Below are positions 34,246 through 43,773 of a DNA stretch of 64,000 bases, piece by piece; within the stretch, counting starts at the first letter, position 1, and every line of letters starts with the position of its first letter. A program made the translations under genes and the position numbers. The notes under the pieces were generated by a model that saw nothing but the letters and a program-made list of their open reading frames with translations, did no database searches and was not told the origin of the DNA. The DNA comes from Helicobacter vulpis (lineage in GTDB: Bacteria; Campylobacterota; Campylobacteria; Campylobacterales; Helicobacteraceae). The stretch covers positions 1 to 64,000 of the forward strand of contig NZ_QXQT01000007.1 of the NCBI RefSeq assembly GCF_003660395.1, written 5' to 3'.

Positions 34246-35997
34246 ATGCGTTCCTTTTCCCTAGGTAAACAGATTGTCGCTTTGTGGATGCTCACCATTG
34301 TGGCGATGGTGGCGACCCTCTTGCTCTTTGCGCAAAACAATAGAGAATCGGTACACCGCGTGAACACATCGGTTAGTGTGGATTTAAAACGCATGCTAGG
34401 AGATAAGATTCAACTGGCTGTAGACCTCGTGAGCTTCGATCTCGCCCAAGCCATCAAGGACGCGCCCACCCTAGAAGCCAAAAAACAGATTGTAATAGCC
34501 ATGCTCAAGGGGTTTCGCTTTGAAAAAGACAGGTCTGGCTATTTCTTTGCCTATGATAAATACAGCCCTATTTACACGGCCAACCCCAAGTACCGCGCGG
34601 GTGTGAGCGCAGAAAATGTCAAAGATAAAAACGGAGTCTTCTACACGCGAAAACTCTACGAAGCGGCCATGGCTGGAGGGGGCTTTGTCTACTATGTCTC
34701 CCCCAAACCCCTAGCCGATGGCACCACCCGTTATACAGATAAGGTTTCCTATGCCCAAAAAATTCAGGGCATGCCCAATTGGTGGGTGGGCACGGGTGTG
34801 TATATGGACAATGTGGAACAACGCACCCAGACCATCACTGGGGACATCAAGGACAAACTCAGCAGCAGCTTTAATTTTTATGTGTTGATTGCCTTGGTTT
34901 TTTTGGTTGTGGTGGTGATTCCCCTCTACTATCTTTTTTATCGCAAGATCACGAGCAATATTAGCGCGCTCAACAAGGGGCTCAAGGATTTTTTTGCCTT
35001 TGTCAATTACAAACAACAAGAAGTCCCCAAAGCGATTATCTTGCACTCTAAGGACGAATTGGGGCAGATGGCGCGCGCTCTCAATGAGAACATCCAAGAG
35101 GCGGTGGCTTATTTGCAAGCCGATCAGAATCTCTCTAAGGAAGCTTTGATGGTGCTTGATAGCGCGCGTACGGGCGATTTCACCCAAAATATCCACGCGC
35201 AAGCAATCAATCCAGAGCTCCAACACTTGGGTGCAAATCTCAATAATTTTTCTAGCTTTTTAAATAATATTTTCCAACATATTTCTAAAACTATTGAAAC
35301 GTATTCGCAAAACGATTTCACAAGGGGCATGGACACTTCCTCGCTACAGGGTGGGTTTTTACAATTGGCCAATAATATCAACACCTTACAACAAAGCATT
35401 GTCGATTCTTTGAAAAACTCCTTAGATTTTGCTAACGCGCTCACTCAAGAAACCAATATCCTCAACCAAGCCACGCATGCGATGCAGGATGCGTCTAAAC
35501 AACAGGTGATCTCTTTGGAACAAACCACCAACGCCCTAGTCCAGATCAGTCAAGGCATGCAAAGTGTGAACGCTAAGAGTCAGGAGATGATCGCGCAATC
35601 CCAAGGGATTCAGAACATGGTCGTTGTCATCACAGAGATTGCCGATCAAATCACATTATTGGCCTTGAACGCCGCCATTGAAGCGGCGCGCGCGGGCGAG
35701 CATGGGCGTGGGTTTAGCGTGGTGGCTGATGAAGTGCGCAAACTAGCTGAGCGCACCCAAAAGTCTTTGGGTGAAATTGAGGCCAACACCCAAGCCCTCA
35801 CACAATCCATCAACCAAGCTGCCAGCGCTATAGAAGAACAGAGTCATAGTATCACTTTGATCGACACTGCTGTACATGAGTTAGAACAGACGATGGCCAA
35901 CAACACTAAAATAGCTACCACTTCCTCCACCATTAGCGAAAATGTGCAAAAGATTGCGCAAAATATCTTAGATGAGGCCCATCGCAAAAAGTTTTAA
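34246..35997 (+). CDS. Methyl-accepting chemotaxis protein, single Cache, tandem copy 2
   Basis: 583 residues from ATG 34246 (AGAGG upstream; an in-frame TTG six codons earlier is less likely). The same architecture as copy 1: [20 protein letters not shown] in the Cache domain, KISYA replaced by KVSYA, HAMP, hairpin, and the same C-terminal end (KKF). The cytoplasmic half is far more conserved than the sensor, including a near-identical stretch [20 protein letters not shown]. It follows copy 1 by 24 bases, so this is a tandem duplication with diverged ligand sites. Confidence 0.9.
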   Translation: MRSFSLGKQIVALWMLTIVAMVATLLLFAQNNRESVHRVNTSVSVDLKRMLGDKIQLAVDLVSFDLAQAIKDAPTLEAKKQIVIAMLKGFRFEKDRSGYFFAYDKYSPIYTANPKYRAGVSAENVKDKNGVFYTRKLYEAAMAGGGFVYYVSPKPLADGTTRYTDKVSYAQKIQGMPNWWVGTGVYMDNVEQRTQTITGDIKDKLSSSFNFYVLIALVFLVVVVIPLYYLFYRKITSNISALNKGLKDFFAFVNYKQQEVPKAIILHSKDELGQMARALNENIQEAVAYLQADQNLSKEALMVLDSARTGDFTQNIHAQAINPELQHLGANLNNFSSFLNNIFQHISKTIETYSQNDFTRGMDTSSLQGGFLQLANNINTLQQSIVDSLKNSLDFANALTQETNILNQATHAMQDASKQQVISLEQTTNALVQISQGMQSVNAKSQEMIAQSQGIQNMVVVITEIADQITLLALNAAIEAARAGEHGRGFSVVADEVRKLAERTQKSLGEIEANTQALTQSINQAASAIEEQSHSITLIDTAVHELEQTMANNTKIATTSSTISENVQKIAQNILDEAHRKKF

Positions 35998-36047
35998 GCA
36001 GGGGGTTTTGAGTTAGAAACCCCGATTCCTTTTATAAGGAGTTTCCA

Positions 36048-38042
36048 TTGCGCCTATTTGATGGTTTAAAACTGCAAAGCAAAATTATCTTGATCCTTTC
36101 TGTCCCCGTGGTCGCCCTGTTGTCCTTTATGTTTTGGCAATTGCATAACACCTATAGTTCCTTGGCGCGCAATAAGGATTTGGCGCGCCAAATAGAGGTG
36201 TCTAAATACTTGTCCTTGCTGGTGCATGAGATGCAAAAAGAGCGGGGAATGAGCGCGGGGTTCTTGTCCAGTAATGGGGTACAATTTGCCAGCGCGTTGC
36301 AAGAACAAAGAGCGCACACAGATGCCAGATTAGAACAGCTCAAAAGATTTCTAAGCTCCGCTTCAGATTTAGACGCAGCTTATATGCGGGTTTTGCAAGA
36401 GGGGTTGCGCTCCTTAGACAAATTGCCCCAAATCCGTAGCGCTATGCAAGCTAAGGATAAAAGGGCACTTGTGGACAGCACAGTAACCTACTTCACAAAA
36501 AGCATTGCGATGTTCTTAGACACGGTGCTAGAGTCCATCAAGATCATCCCTAATTCTAAAATCTCTGATGCGGTGATGGGCTATATTAGTTTTCTTTACG
36601 CGAAAGAAGCAGCTGGGCTAGAACGGGCCACGGCTAATCAAATCTTCAACGTAAATGCCCCTGCTGATCCCAATTACGCGCATTTTATTGCCCTCGTGGC
36701 CAAGCAGGAAGTCTTTGAAAAATTTTTCCTATCCTTTGGGGACGCGCAGAGTATCGCGCTATTCCACCAAGTCCGTAAGGATGCTAGCTTTAAAGATGTG
36801 GAGGCGATGCGCCAAGTCTTGATCAAAAAATATCTCACCGGGGGGTTTGGCATCAAGCCCACAGTGTGGTTTAACACCATTACCCAGAAGATCAATTTGC
36901 TCAAACAAGTAGAAGACAACATCAGCGATCACATCACAAAGCTCACAGAGATTGAGATCACCAAGAACACCCATTACTTTAGATTTTTGGTGATCTGTGA
37001 AGTGTTGCTCATTTTGATTACCATTATTTTATCCTTTGTGGTGGTGCGCAATATCTCTAGGAGATTAAAAAAGGTCAACAAGACGCTAGAGCACATCATA
37101 GACAGCAAAACTTTCACCGATAAGATCACCATTGCGGCCAATGACGAAATAGGCTTGATGACTAGGTCTGTGAACGTCTTCATAGGATACATACACGACA
37201 CCTTACAAAGAATTTTTGCGCAGGTGCAAACCAATACAGCTATCTCCAAATCTCTAAGCACCATCTCTATAGACTTGGACTCCAATTCCAAGCAAATCAA
37301 GCAAATCAGCCATAATAATACGGATTTGAGCCATTCTAGCCGCCAAATACTAGATGAAAGTGTAGCGGTGTCCATGTCCACTAGGGAACTGTTGGAGGGC
37401 GTGCTCAAAAATGTCTCTGAAACTAAAAGTGCGATGGGCGTGATCAACGAGTATGTCCAACGCAACATGTCCCATGAAGAAAGCAATGTCGTGAAAATCC
37501 AAGCGCTCTCCACAGAGGCCCAAAATATCCAAAGCGTGCTAGATGCGATCACAGACATCGCCGATCAAACCAATTTACTCGCCCTTAATGCCGCCATTGA
37601 AGCGGCGCGCGCGGGCGAGCATGGCAGGGGCTTTGCGGTGGTGGCTGATGAAGTGCGGACTTTGGCCGAAAGGACTCAAAGGAATATCACAGAGAGCGAG
37701 TCCATTGTCAAGAATATCTTAGAATCCATTGCCAAGATTAACCAAGAGAGCAAGGACGATCTAGGCTTGATGCAAACCCTAGCCCAGCACTCAAGCCAGA
37801 TGCAAGATCACATGAATCATCTCTCTGCCGTGATTGTTAGCGCGGTGGAGCAGTCTTTGGTCAATATCAACAATATCAACAAAATCAATGAGCACACCAC
37901 AAGCATCCTAGAAAATGGGGACAAGATCGCCTTCTGCGTGCAAGATTTATTAAAAATTAACGATTCTATGCAAAAGTCTTCTCATGAGCTCAATGAACAC
38001 ACCGCTGATTTGGATGGCTTTTTGAGCATGTTTAAAATCTAA
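36048..38042 (+). CDS. Methyl-accepting chemotaxis protein with NIT-type sensor
   Basis: A 664-residue receptor. Start TTG 36048, six bases after AAGGAG. Helix 1 at about 14-34, then a long helical periplasmic sensor (45-300) with the nitrate/nitrite-sensing (NIT) hallmark [17 protein letters not shown] near residue 60. Helix 2 at about 308-330, HAMP ([14 protein letters not shown]), hairpin ([20 protein letters not shown]). NIT domains bind nitrate or nitrite in some bacteria; the ligand here is not established. It is separated by 50 bases from the previous receptor. Confidence 0.9.
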   Translation: MRLFDGLKLQSKIILILSVPVVALLSFMFWQLHNTYSSLARNKDLARQIEVSKYLSLLVHEMQKERGMSAGFLSSNGVQFASALQEQRAHTDARLEQLKRFLSSASDLDAAYMRVLQEGLRSLDKLPQIRSAMQAKDKRALVDSTVTYFTKSIAMFLDTVLESIKIIPNSKISDAVMGYISFLYAKEAAGLERATANQIFNVNAPADPNYAHFIALVAKQEVFEKFFLSFGDAQSIALFHQVRKDASFKDVEAMRQVLIKKYLTGGFGIKPTVWFNTITQKINLLKQVEDNISDHITKLTEIEITKNTHYFRFLVICEVLLILITIILSFVVVRNISRRLKKVNKTLEHIIDSKTFTDKITIAANDEIGLMTRSVNVFIGYIHDTLQRIFAQVQTNTAISKSLSTISIDLDSNSKQIKQISHNNTDLSHSSRQILDESVAVSMSTRELLEGVLKNVSETKSAMGVINEYVQRNMSHEESNVVKIQALSTEAQNIQSVLDAITDIADQTNLLALNAAIEAARAGEHGRGFAVVADEVRTLAERTQRNITESESIVKNILESIAKINQESKDDLGLMQTLAQHSSQMQDHMNHLSAVIVSAVEQSLVNINNINKINEHTTSILENGDKIAFCVQDLLKINDSMQKSSHELNEHTADLDGFLSMFKI

Positions 38043-38109
38043 GGCAGAGGTCGGGAGGGAAGTACTCCCAGCATGCTCAAATATTAGGAAAGTTTTAGTA
38101 CAAAATGCC

Positions 38110-38115
38110 TATACT
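38110..38115 (+). promoter_or_regulatory. -10 box for the 38148 gene
   Basis: TATACT lies 32 bases upstream of ATG 38148 in the 105-base gap after the NIT receptor, so the small genes downstream probably have their own promoter. Confidence 0.4.
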
Positions 38116-38147
38116 CTCGTCTCTAATATTTCTAAAAAGGGAAGAAA

Positions 38148-38444
38148 ATGAAAAAATTAGCGCTGGGGCTTGTGGCTGTGGGGGTTGTCTGCGCCTCTGA
38201 TTTTAAGGGGATCATTGAAAATATTGATGCTACGCAAAAGACCATTGCGATCAATGGGATGGTGATCAAGGTGATGCCCTACACGAAAATTGAACAAGAT
38301 GCATGCGGTGTGGGCTGGGATAAGGCAAAGAAATTTGTCGATCTCAAAAAGGGCGATCTGGTCAAGGTAGATTTGCTCCACCACAACACTACCCCCATTG
38401 CCGAAGAGATTGAAATCAAGTGCATGGATCAGCGCGCCTATTGA
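38148..38444 (+). CDS. Small periplasmic protein, DUF5666-like
   Basis: 98 residues: signal peptide MKKLALGLVAVGVVCAS, then a beta-rich domain FKGIIENIDATQKTIAINGM with two cysteines (DACGVGW; EIKCMD). The G-x-I-E-x-I-D-x-x-x-K-T-I pattern resembles DUF5666 / OB-fold-like periplasmic domains of unknown role. ATG follows AAAAAGGGAAGAAA. Confidence 0.6.
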   Translation: MKKLALGLVAVGVVCASDFKGIIENIDATQKTIAINGMVIKVMPYTKIEQDACGVGWDKAKKFVDLKKGDLVKVDLLHHNTTPIAEEIEIKCMDQRAY

Positions 38445-38475
38445 TTTAATAGCCATCAAGCCTCAAGGAGCGAGC

Positions 38476-38679
38476 ATGGAAGAGAGCAAAAAACCCATAG
38501 ATTACGACAACCCTCCCCCCGAGAATGTGATTCGCATAGAATGCAAGGATGGGAGTAGCGATTACATAGAAATTGTCTTTGATCGACCGGTTGCAGAGAT
38601 TGACAAGCAGATAGAGGAGGAGAAGCGCCGTAGGCGTCTGTGGTATAGAATCAAACGCCTTTTCAAAAGAAAGCCCTAA
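38476..38679 (+). CDS. Small charged protein, unknown function
   Basis: The 67-residue frame starts at ATG 38476, behind CAAGGAGCG. The N-terminal part is acidic and proline-rich (IDYDNPPPENVIRIE), the end strongly basic (EEEKRRRRLWYRIKRLFKRK), which could attach to membrane or nucleic acid. It lies 31 bases after the 38148 gene and 9 before the amidohydrolase. No family is recognised. Confidence 0.5.
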   Translation: MEESKKPIDYDNPPPENVIRIECKDGSSDYIEIVFDRPVAEIDKQIEEEKRRRRLWYRIKRLFKRKP

Positions 38680-38688
38680 AGGAGAGTT

Positions 38689-39840
38689 ATGCCCTTGATC
38701 CCAGAGATTGTCGCGATGCAAGAGGAGTTTAAAGCGATTCGCCAACAAATCCACCAACACCCCGAGCTAGGTTTTGAAGAAGTGCAAACCTCTAAGCTGG
38801 TGGCTAACAAATTGCAAGAATTTGGCTACAAGGTGCATACGGGTGTGGGCAAAACCGGTGTGGTGGGGGTGCTCAAAAAGGGCGATTCGCCCAAGAAAAT
38901 TGGCTTGAGGGCGGATATGGACGCATTGCCCATGCCAGAAGAAAATGACTTGCCCTATAAGAGCCAACATGCGGGCAAAATGCATGCCTGTGGGCATGAC
39001 GGGCATAGCGCGTCTTTGCTATTAGCTGCTAAGTATTTAGCCACCCAAGAGTTTGAGGGCGCGTTGCATCTGTACTTTCAGCCCGCTGAAGAAGGGCTGG
39101 GGGGCGCACAAGCCATGCTTGAAGAGGGCTTGTTAGAACAATTTGATAGCGATATGATCTTTGGCTGGCATAACATGCCCCTAGGCACGGATAAAAAAAT
39201 CTACCTGAAGAGTGGGGCGATCATGGCGAGTGCGGATTGCTACACCCTAGAGATCAAGGGGCGGGGGGGGCATGGGAGCGCGCCTGAAAAATGCGAGGAC
39301 CCTATTTTGGCCGCCTCTTTATTGGTGGTGGCCTTGCAAGGCATTGTGGCTAGAAATATTGACCCCCAACACAGCGCGGTGGTGAGTGTGGGGGCGTTCC
39401 ATGCCGGGAGCGCTTTTAATATCATCCCTAATCACGCCACTTTAAAACTAAGTGTGCGCGCTTTGGACGCTGCAAGCCAAGAGATCACCGCTGCACGCAT
39501 TGCACAAATCGCTAAGGGGATCGCTTTGGCTCAAGGGGTAGAAATTGAGATAAGCAAGCAAGCCGCTGCCCCTGTTACAATCAATGATCCAAAGGCTAGC
39601 GCATTCGCCCAAGAAGTGGCTAAAGAAGTCTTTGGAGAAGAGGCTTGTTGTTTTGAACACCCCGCGGCTATGGGGAGTGAAGATTTTGGGTTTTTCACCC
39701 AGTTACGCCCCTGTGCCTACGCCTTTTTAGAAAATGAGAACACCCACTATCTCCACACCTCTGGCTATGTCTTCAATGACGCGCTTTTAGCCCGCGGCGC
39801 GAGCTACTACGCGAGTTTGGTGCTCAGGTATTTGGGCTAG
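38689..39840 (+). CDS. M20-family amidohydrolase, HipO-like (N-acyl amino acid / hippurate hydrolase)
   Basis: A 383-residue cytoplasmic metal-dependent amidohydrolase, the same length as Campylobacter jejuni HipO. Metal-site signatures: RADMDALPM, MHACGHDGHSA, FQPAEEGLGGA, GWHNMPLG, and the C-terminal HYLHTSGY. Related enzymes cleave N-acetyl or N-benzoyl amino acids; the natural substrate is not predictable, and hippurate activity is not implied. RBS AAAGGAG precedes ATG 38689. Confidence 0.85.
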   Translation: MPLIPEIVAMQEEFKAIRQQIHQHPELGFEEVQTSKLVANKLQEFGYKVHTGVGKTGVVGVLKKGDSPKKIGLRADMDALPMPEENDLPYKSQHAGKMHACGHDGHSASLLLAAKYLATQEFEGALHLYFQPAEEGLGGAQAMLEEGLLEQFDSDMIFGWHNMPLGTDKKIYLKSGAIMASADCYTLEIKGRGGHGSAPEKCEDPILAASLLVVALQGIVARNIDPQHSAVVSVGAFHAGSAFNIIPNHATLKLSVRALDAASQEITAARIAQIAKGIALAQGVEIEISKQAAAPVTINDPKASAFAQEVAKEVFGEEACCFEHPAAMGSEDFGFFTQLRPCAYAFLENENTHYLHTSGYVFNDALLARGASYYASLVLRYLG

Positions 39841-39872
39841 GGGGCCAAAAGCCCAAGCCAAGCCAACAAGGC

Positions 39873-40238
39873 TTAGATGACCACATCTAGTACATGGGGT
39901 TCTAAAAAGCCCTCTAATTCCTGAGTGTTCTCTAGGGCGCGTTCTAAAGCGTGATCGCTGTAATAGTGCCCGTGGTAACAATGGCGTTTATCACCCAAAC
40001 AACGCGGGTCGGGCTGTTGGTGGGGTGGGGGGTTGTGCTGTTGGGGGGGGTTTTCATCCTTGTCGCGATGGATGGCCTTATTCTTTTCTAAAGCGCGGGT
40101 TTCTTGCACTGCTTGCAAGCGCTCTAAGAACTCCTTGTGGTTTTCATTATCCAGTTTGGGCAGGGCATTTTGATACACAATAGAGCCAAAGGGGGCATTC
40201 TGATTGACATGGGTAACATTGCCGGTAACATAGGACAT
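39873..40238 (-). CDS. Hydrophilic Pro/Gln/His-rich protein, unknown function
   Basis: 121 residues from ATG 40238 (AAGGAGGCG upstream). The N-terminal MSYVTGNVTHVNQNAPFG and the C-terminal SDHALERALENTQELEGFLE flank a low-complexity stretch NPPQQHNPPPHQQPDP and a CLGDKRHCYHGHYY cluster of Cys and His that could bind metal. No signal peptide or membrane helix. Not recognised. Confidence 0.55.
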   Translation of the reverse strand: MSYVTGNVTHVNQNAPFGSIVYQNALPKLDNENHKEFLERLQAVQETRALEKNKAIHRDKDENPPQQHNPPPHQQPDPRCLGDKRHCYHGHYYSDHALERALENTQELEGFLEPHVLDVVI

Positions 40239-40294
40239 GCACGCCTCCTTGCTTTAGCTCTAAATCGGCGTTAAACCCCTCCTATTGATAGAGA

Positions 40295-41508
40295 TTATCG
40301 GTGTACCTTGCGTAAGATGAAATTGAGTAGATCGTAGCTATCTAGTGCCACAGTGAAATAGACTTGGTAGGAATCTTGGGTGGTGGTGTAATCACTCATC
40401 AAGTTATAGACAAATTGGGTACGGATTTTGGCAAAGGAACTCCTAAACTCATAATAAATGTCTAGACGATTATAAAGGGGAGCTTGGAAAAAGGGTACCC
40501 CACGATAAATAGGGGTGGGGCAATAGTCCTTAGAACAGATGAGATTCACCTTAGCGTATCTGCTGTAGTAGAAATCCTCACCATGCTTGCTAGCAAAGAA
40601 AAGATCGCTCACCCCAAAACCTTTGAATTGGACATGGCTTTCCACAAATAACCCCGTGCTGATTCTGAAAGGCTCGGCGATACCAATGCGGCGCAGGCGT
40701 TCCAAATTGCCCAACACACCCACAGAGAAGTTCAATGCTTCCATGAAGGGGGCACTATTGAGCAGGTCGCTTTTGACATAGGCTTGGTAATAGAGTCGAT
40801 CTAACAAATAGATCGAACCATGGCGGATGCCTTTAATGGGGCGGGCCAATTGAGTAAAAACTGATCTTCGACATGGAAATACTCCGCATTGGCCCCGATT
40901 TTCAAAAAGTCTTTAAAACTAGAGAATTCGCTAGCCCCCATGAAACTGAAGCGATCCATGCCATTGCCCAGCGCATTGCGCCCATATTTACAGGTATAAC
41001 AATTGCCCCCAAACCAATCCAGTAGAAACTCTGCTTCTATGTGGGTGTCTTGATAGGGATTGGCAGGGGGTTTGTACTGCAAGGCAAACCCGCGCGCATT
41101 CGGATCGGAGAACCAATAATAGGGCGCAAAGACATTTAGGGGATAATGCCCAATAAGGTATTTTCTAGGGAAAATGCCCCCATAGAAATTAAAGGACTTG
41201 GCGCGCGCTTGGTAATAGACCGTAGGGCCCCATTTGCTAGGGAAGTTCATCTGATAGGTATGGATATTTTGGAACAAGAACGCTCCGACCATGATTTTCT
41301 GCTCCACACGCCCCAAATCAAAGGCAAACCCGACTTCAGGGGTCAAACGCGTGCTTAAAGTGGTGTTAGTGTTGGGCCAATAGGTGGTCGAACCCTCGTG
41401 ATCCATGATGAAGAGATTGAAGCCCAAATCATAGCGCATGTAATCCTTAAAACCCTTCCCATAGGACAGCACGGCCATACATAACAACAATACAGCCCTT
41501 CGTAACAT
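40295..41508 (-). pseudogene. Hof-family outer-membrane protein, frameshifted as read
   Basis: The N-terminal part (41508-40801) begins with signal MLRRAVLLLCMAVLSYGKGF and has Hof-like strands (GGIFPRKYLIGHYPLNVFAP). The C-terminal part (to 40295) continues in another frame (RPIKGIRHGSIYLLDRLYYQ). Adding one T to the T5 run on the minus strand (plus A 40856-40860) gives a continuous QFFTQLARPIKG and a 404-residue barrel protein. Slippage at a homopolymer could be phase variation, decay or sequencing error. Confidence 0.8.
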
Positions 41509-41576
41509 TCTTTCCCTTTTCAGTCGATCGAGCTCTGCATTATAATATAAATCGCAGAAGTTGATCCCAGCTGCCA

Positions 41577-42116
41577 CTATAAGAGCAAGTGATTAGCCCC
41601 CTTAAAGCACCACACACAGCCATAGTTTTTAAAAAAGCTCCTCAGAGCTTGCGCGTCCATGATCGCATCTTCTAACCCAATGAACACTTCTAAACGCACT
41701 CCCTTAGCGCATAAAAATTCTAGCTTTTCAGGGGCGTAGGCGTAGTTGAGCAAGATTTGCAAATCTTGCAAGCTGCCCAAATGCGTGAAACGCGCCAAAC
41801 TGGGGTCTTGTTGCAAGAGCGCGCTCCAACCAATTTTTTCAAAGAACGCGCGCATGTAGGCGTGTGGGTCTTGTTGGTAGGCTTTGAGTTGCAAGTTTTT
41901 AAAGGCTTGGCTCTTGTGGGCAAGCATGCAAGGGGCGATCAACATCAAGTTTTGTACCCGTCTGCCCTGCTTTACTTGATGATAGGCAAATTCTAGCGCG
42001 CGCGTAGCCCCATAGCTAAAGCCAGCCACATCGTAACGCGTGCCCTTTTCTAAGAGCCATGCAAAAAGCCAGTCTTCATTAGAAAAGCCAAAACCGCTAA
42101 AGTATGTACCCACCAT
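41577..42116 (-). CDS. bioV: BioV-like pimeloyl-ACP methyl ester esterase
   Basis: A 179-residue alpha/beta hydrolase with nucleophile elbow GFSYGA (near residue 36), acid in GLEDAIMDA and terminal His in KGANHLLL, a compact triad. BioV is the Helicobacter enzyme that frees pimeloyl-ACP for biotin synthesis; the assignment is by these motifs, small size and its place after the ftsH-like gene. Start ATG 42116 overlaps the stop of that gene (TGATG). BioF, its downstream partner, is at 28517. Confidence 0.7.
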   Translation of the reverse strand: MVGTYFSGFGFSNEDWLFAWLLEKGTRYDVAGFSYGATRALEFAYHQVKQGRRVQNLMLIAPCMLAHKSQAFKNLQLKAYQQDPHAYMRAFFEKIGWSALLQQDPSLARFTHLGSLQDLQILLNYAYAPEKLEFLCAKGVRLEVFIGLEDAIMDAQALRSFFKNYGCVWCFKGANHLLL

Positions 42117-43773
42117 CACACAAACGAGTGTAAAATCTCTTGAATTTGGGGCTTACTAAGCTTTTCTTTTTCTAGCAAGATTTTCGCCATCGCCTGCACC
42201 TGCATTTTAGAATTGCTCAAAAATTCTTTTTGTTCTTTATACAACGCGCCTAATAACGCCTCCATGTCCGCGCGATCCCCAATGAATTTACGCCCCATCG
42301 CATATTCTTCACACATGCGCTTGGCGATTTCAAAGGCGTGTTTGAGGTCTTCTTTGGCTAAGGTGTAATGCTCTTGAAAGAACAATTCTAAGATGATCAT
42401 CCCGCTTAAATACACCTTGATACTATTGTTCATCTCGCTTTGGCTACGCACCTTTTGATCGCTAGCGATCAGAAAATCCCCCATCAACAAGACTTTATCA
42501 AACTCCACTTCTAGCCAATACGCGCTGAGCGCCTTCGCGCTTTGGTAGAGCGCATAGAGATTTTTTTCTTGTTCGCTTAAGGCGACATGTTTTTTCTTGC
42601 CAAAGGCGATTTTATCCTTGACTTCTAAAATATCGCGCATGCTAATGGTGTTGTGGTTGTGGCGCAAGGCATTCAGCGCGCTTTCATTGACCAAAGAGGA
42701 GAGCATCGCCCCGCTAAAGCCCACACAAATACGCGCCACCTCTAGGCAATCTAGGCTGTGTTGCTTGTCTTTCAAGTACGACTCTAAAATCTGGGTGCGC
42801 TCCTCTAGATCGGGCAGGGAGATAAAGATACGCCGATCAAAACGCCCACTTCTGAGCAAGGCTTCATCGATCACATCAATTTTATTAGTCGCCCCGATCA
42901 CAATCACCTGTGCGCTCTCCTCAAAGCCATCCATTTCGGTTAAAAGCTGGTTGAGTGTGGCTTCTCGTTCGTCATTGCGTTGGTGTCCACGCGCCTTGCC
43001 CACCGCATCGATCTCATCAATGAAGACAATCGAGGGGCTAAAAGCCTTCGCCTTGGCAAAAAGTTCGCGCACCCTCTTAGCCCCCACGCCTACATAGATT
43101 TGTACAAACGCGCTCCCACTATGGTAAAAAAAGGGCACTTTGGCTTCAGAGGCTAGGGCTTTGGCAATCATCGTCTTGCCCACTCCTGGAGGTCCCACTA
43201 AGAGCACCCCCTTGGGCAATTTGATTTTTAAATCTTGGTATTTTTTGGGGTTTTTGAGATAATCTACGATCTCATAGAGCTCTTCTTTAACCTCTTTAGT
43301 GCCCGCGACATCTTCAAAGCGCACACTGGGCAAGGTGGCGTGCAAAGAGGGCATGGGCGGGCTTTGGGCTTTTAAAACGCTGTCATAACTGGTTTGCAGG
43401 GGGAGGTTTTTGCGTGTCCAGGCAAAGCGCAAAATCAACGCCAATAAAATGAGAAAAAAGAAAATGATCACCATGTCTAAGAGTTGCTGGGTCGTGTTCT
43501 CCTCCTTGAGAATCTCAATAGGGATATTGCTAGGGAATTGCAAGCTCTCTTTCCAACCCACCCGCGCGTCTTGTAGATTTTGAAATTCACTTTCAAGTAG
43601 ATGTAATTGTCATCCATTTGAATACTCTGGATTTTATCAGAATGCAAGAGGGCGTTAAAATCCTTGATACTCACCAGTTTTACTTGATCTCTTAAGAATA
43701 AAAACGCCACCACAATCGCCCCCACCAGCACCCCCAACGCCCCGATCACAACCTTTTTATTAAAGCGCCGCAT
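42116..43773 (-). pseudogene. FtsH-like AAA protein without the protease zinc motif, frameshifted as read
   Basis: The N-terminal part (43773 to about 43565) has the membrane helix VVIGALGVLVGAIVVAFLFL. The rest, in another frame, has AAA motifs GPPGVGKTMIAKALASEA, FIDEIDAVGKARG and GATNKIDVIDEALLRSGRFD. One missing base at the GGG run near 43561-43563 restores a 552-residue protein, the size of H. pylori HP0286. Where FtsH has HEAGH the sequence is ALYQSAKALSAYW, so the zinc site is absent and it would not be a metalloprotease. It overlaps mtaB and bioV. Confidence 0.85.

Noticed and set aside
38050-38075. GGGAG / CTCCC inverted repeat after the NIT receptor
   Set aside because: The stem is only five bases and no T-run follows, so I do not call a terminator.
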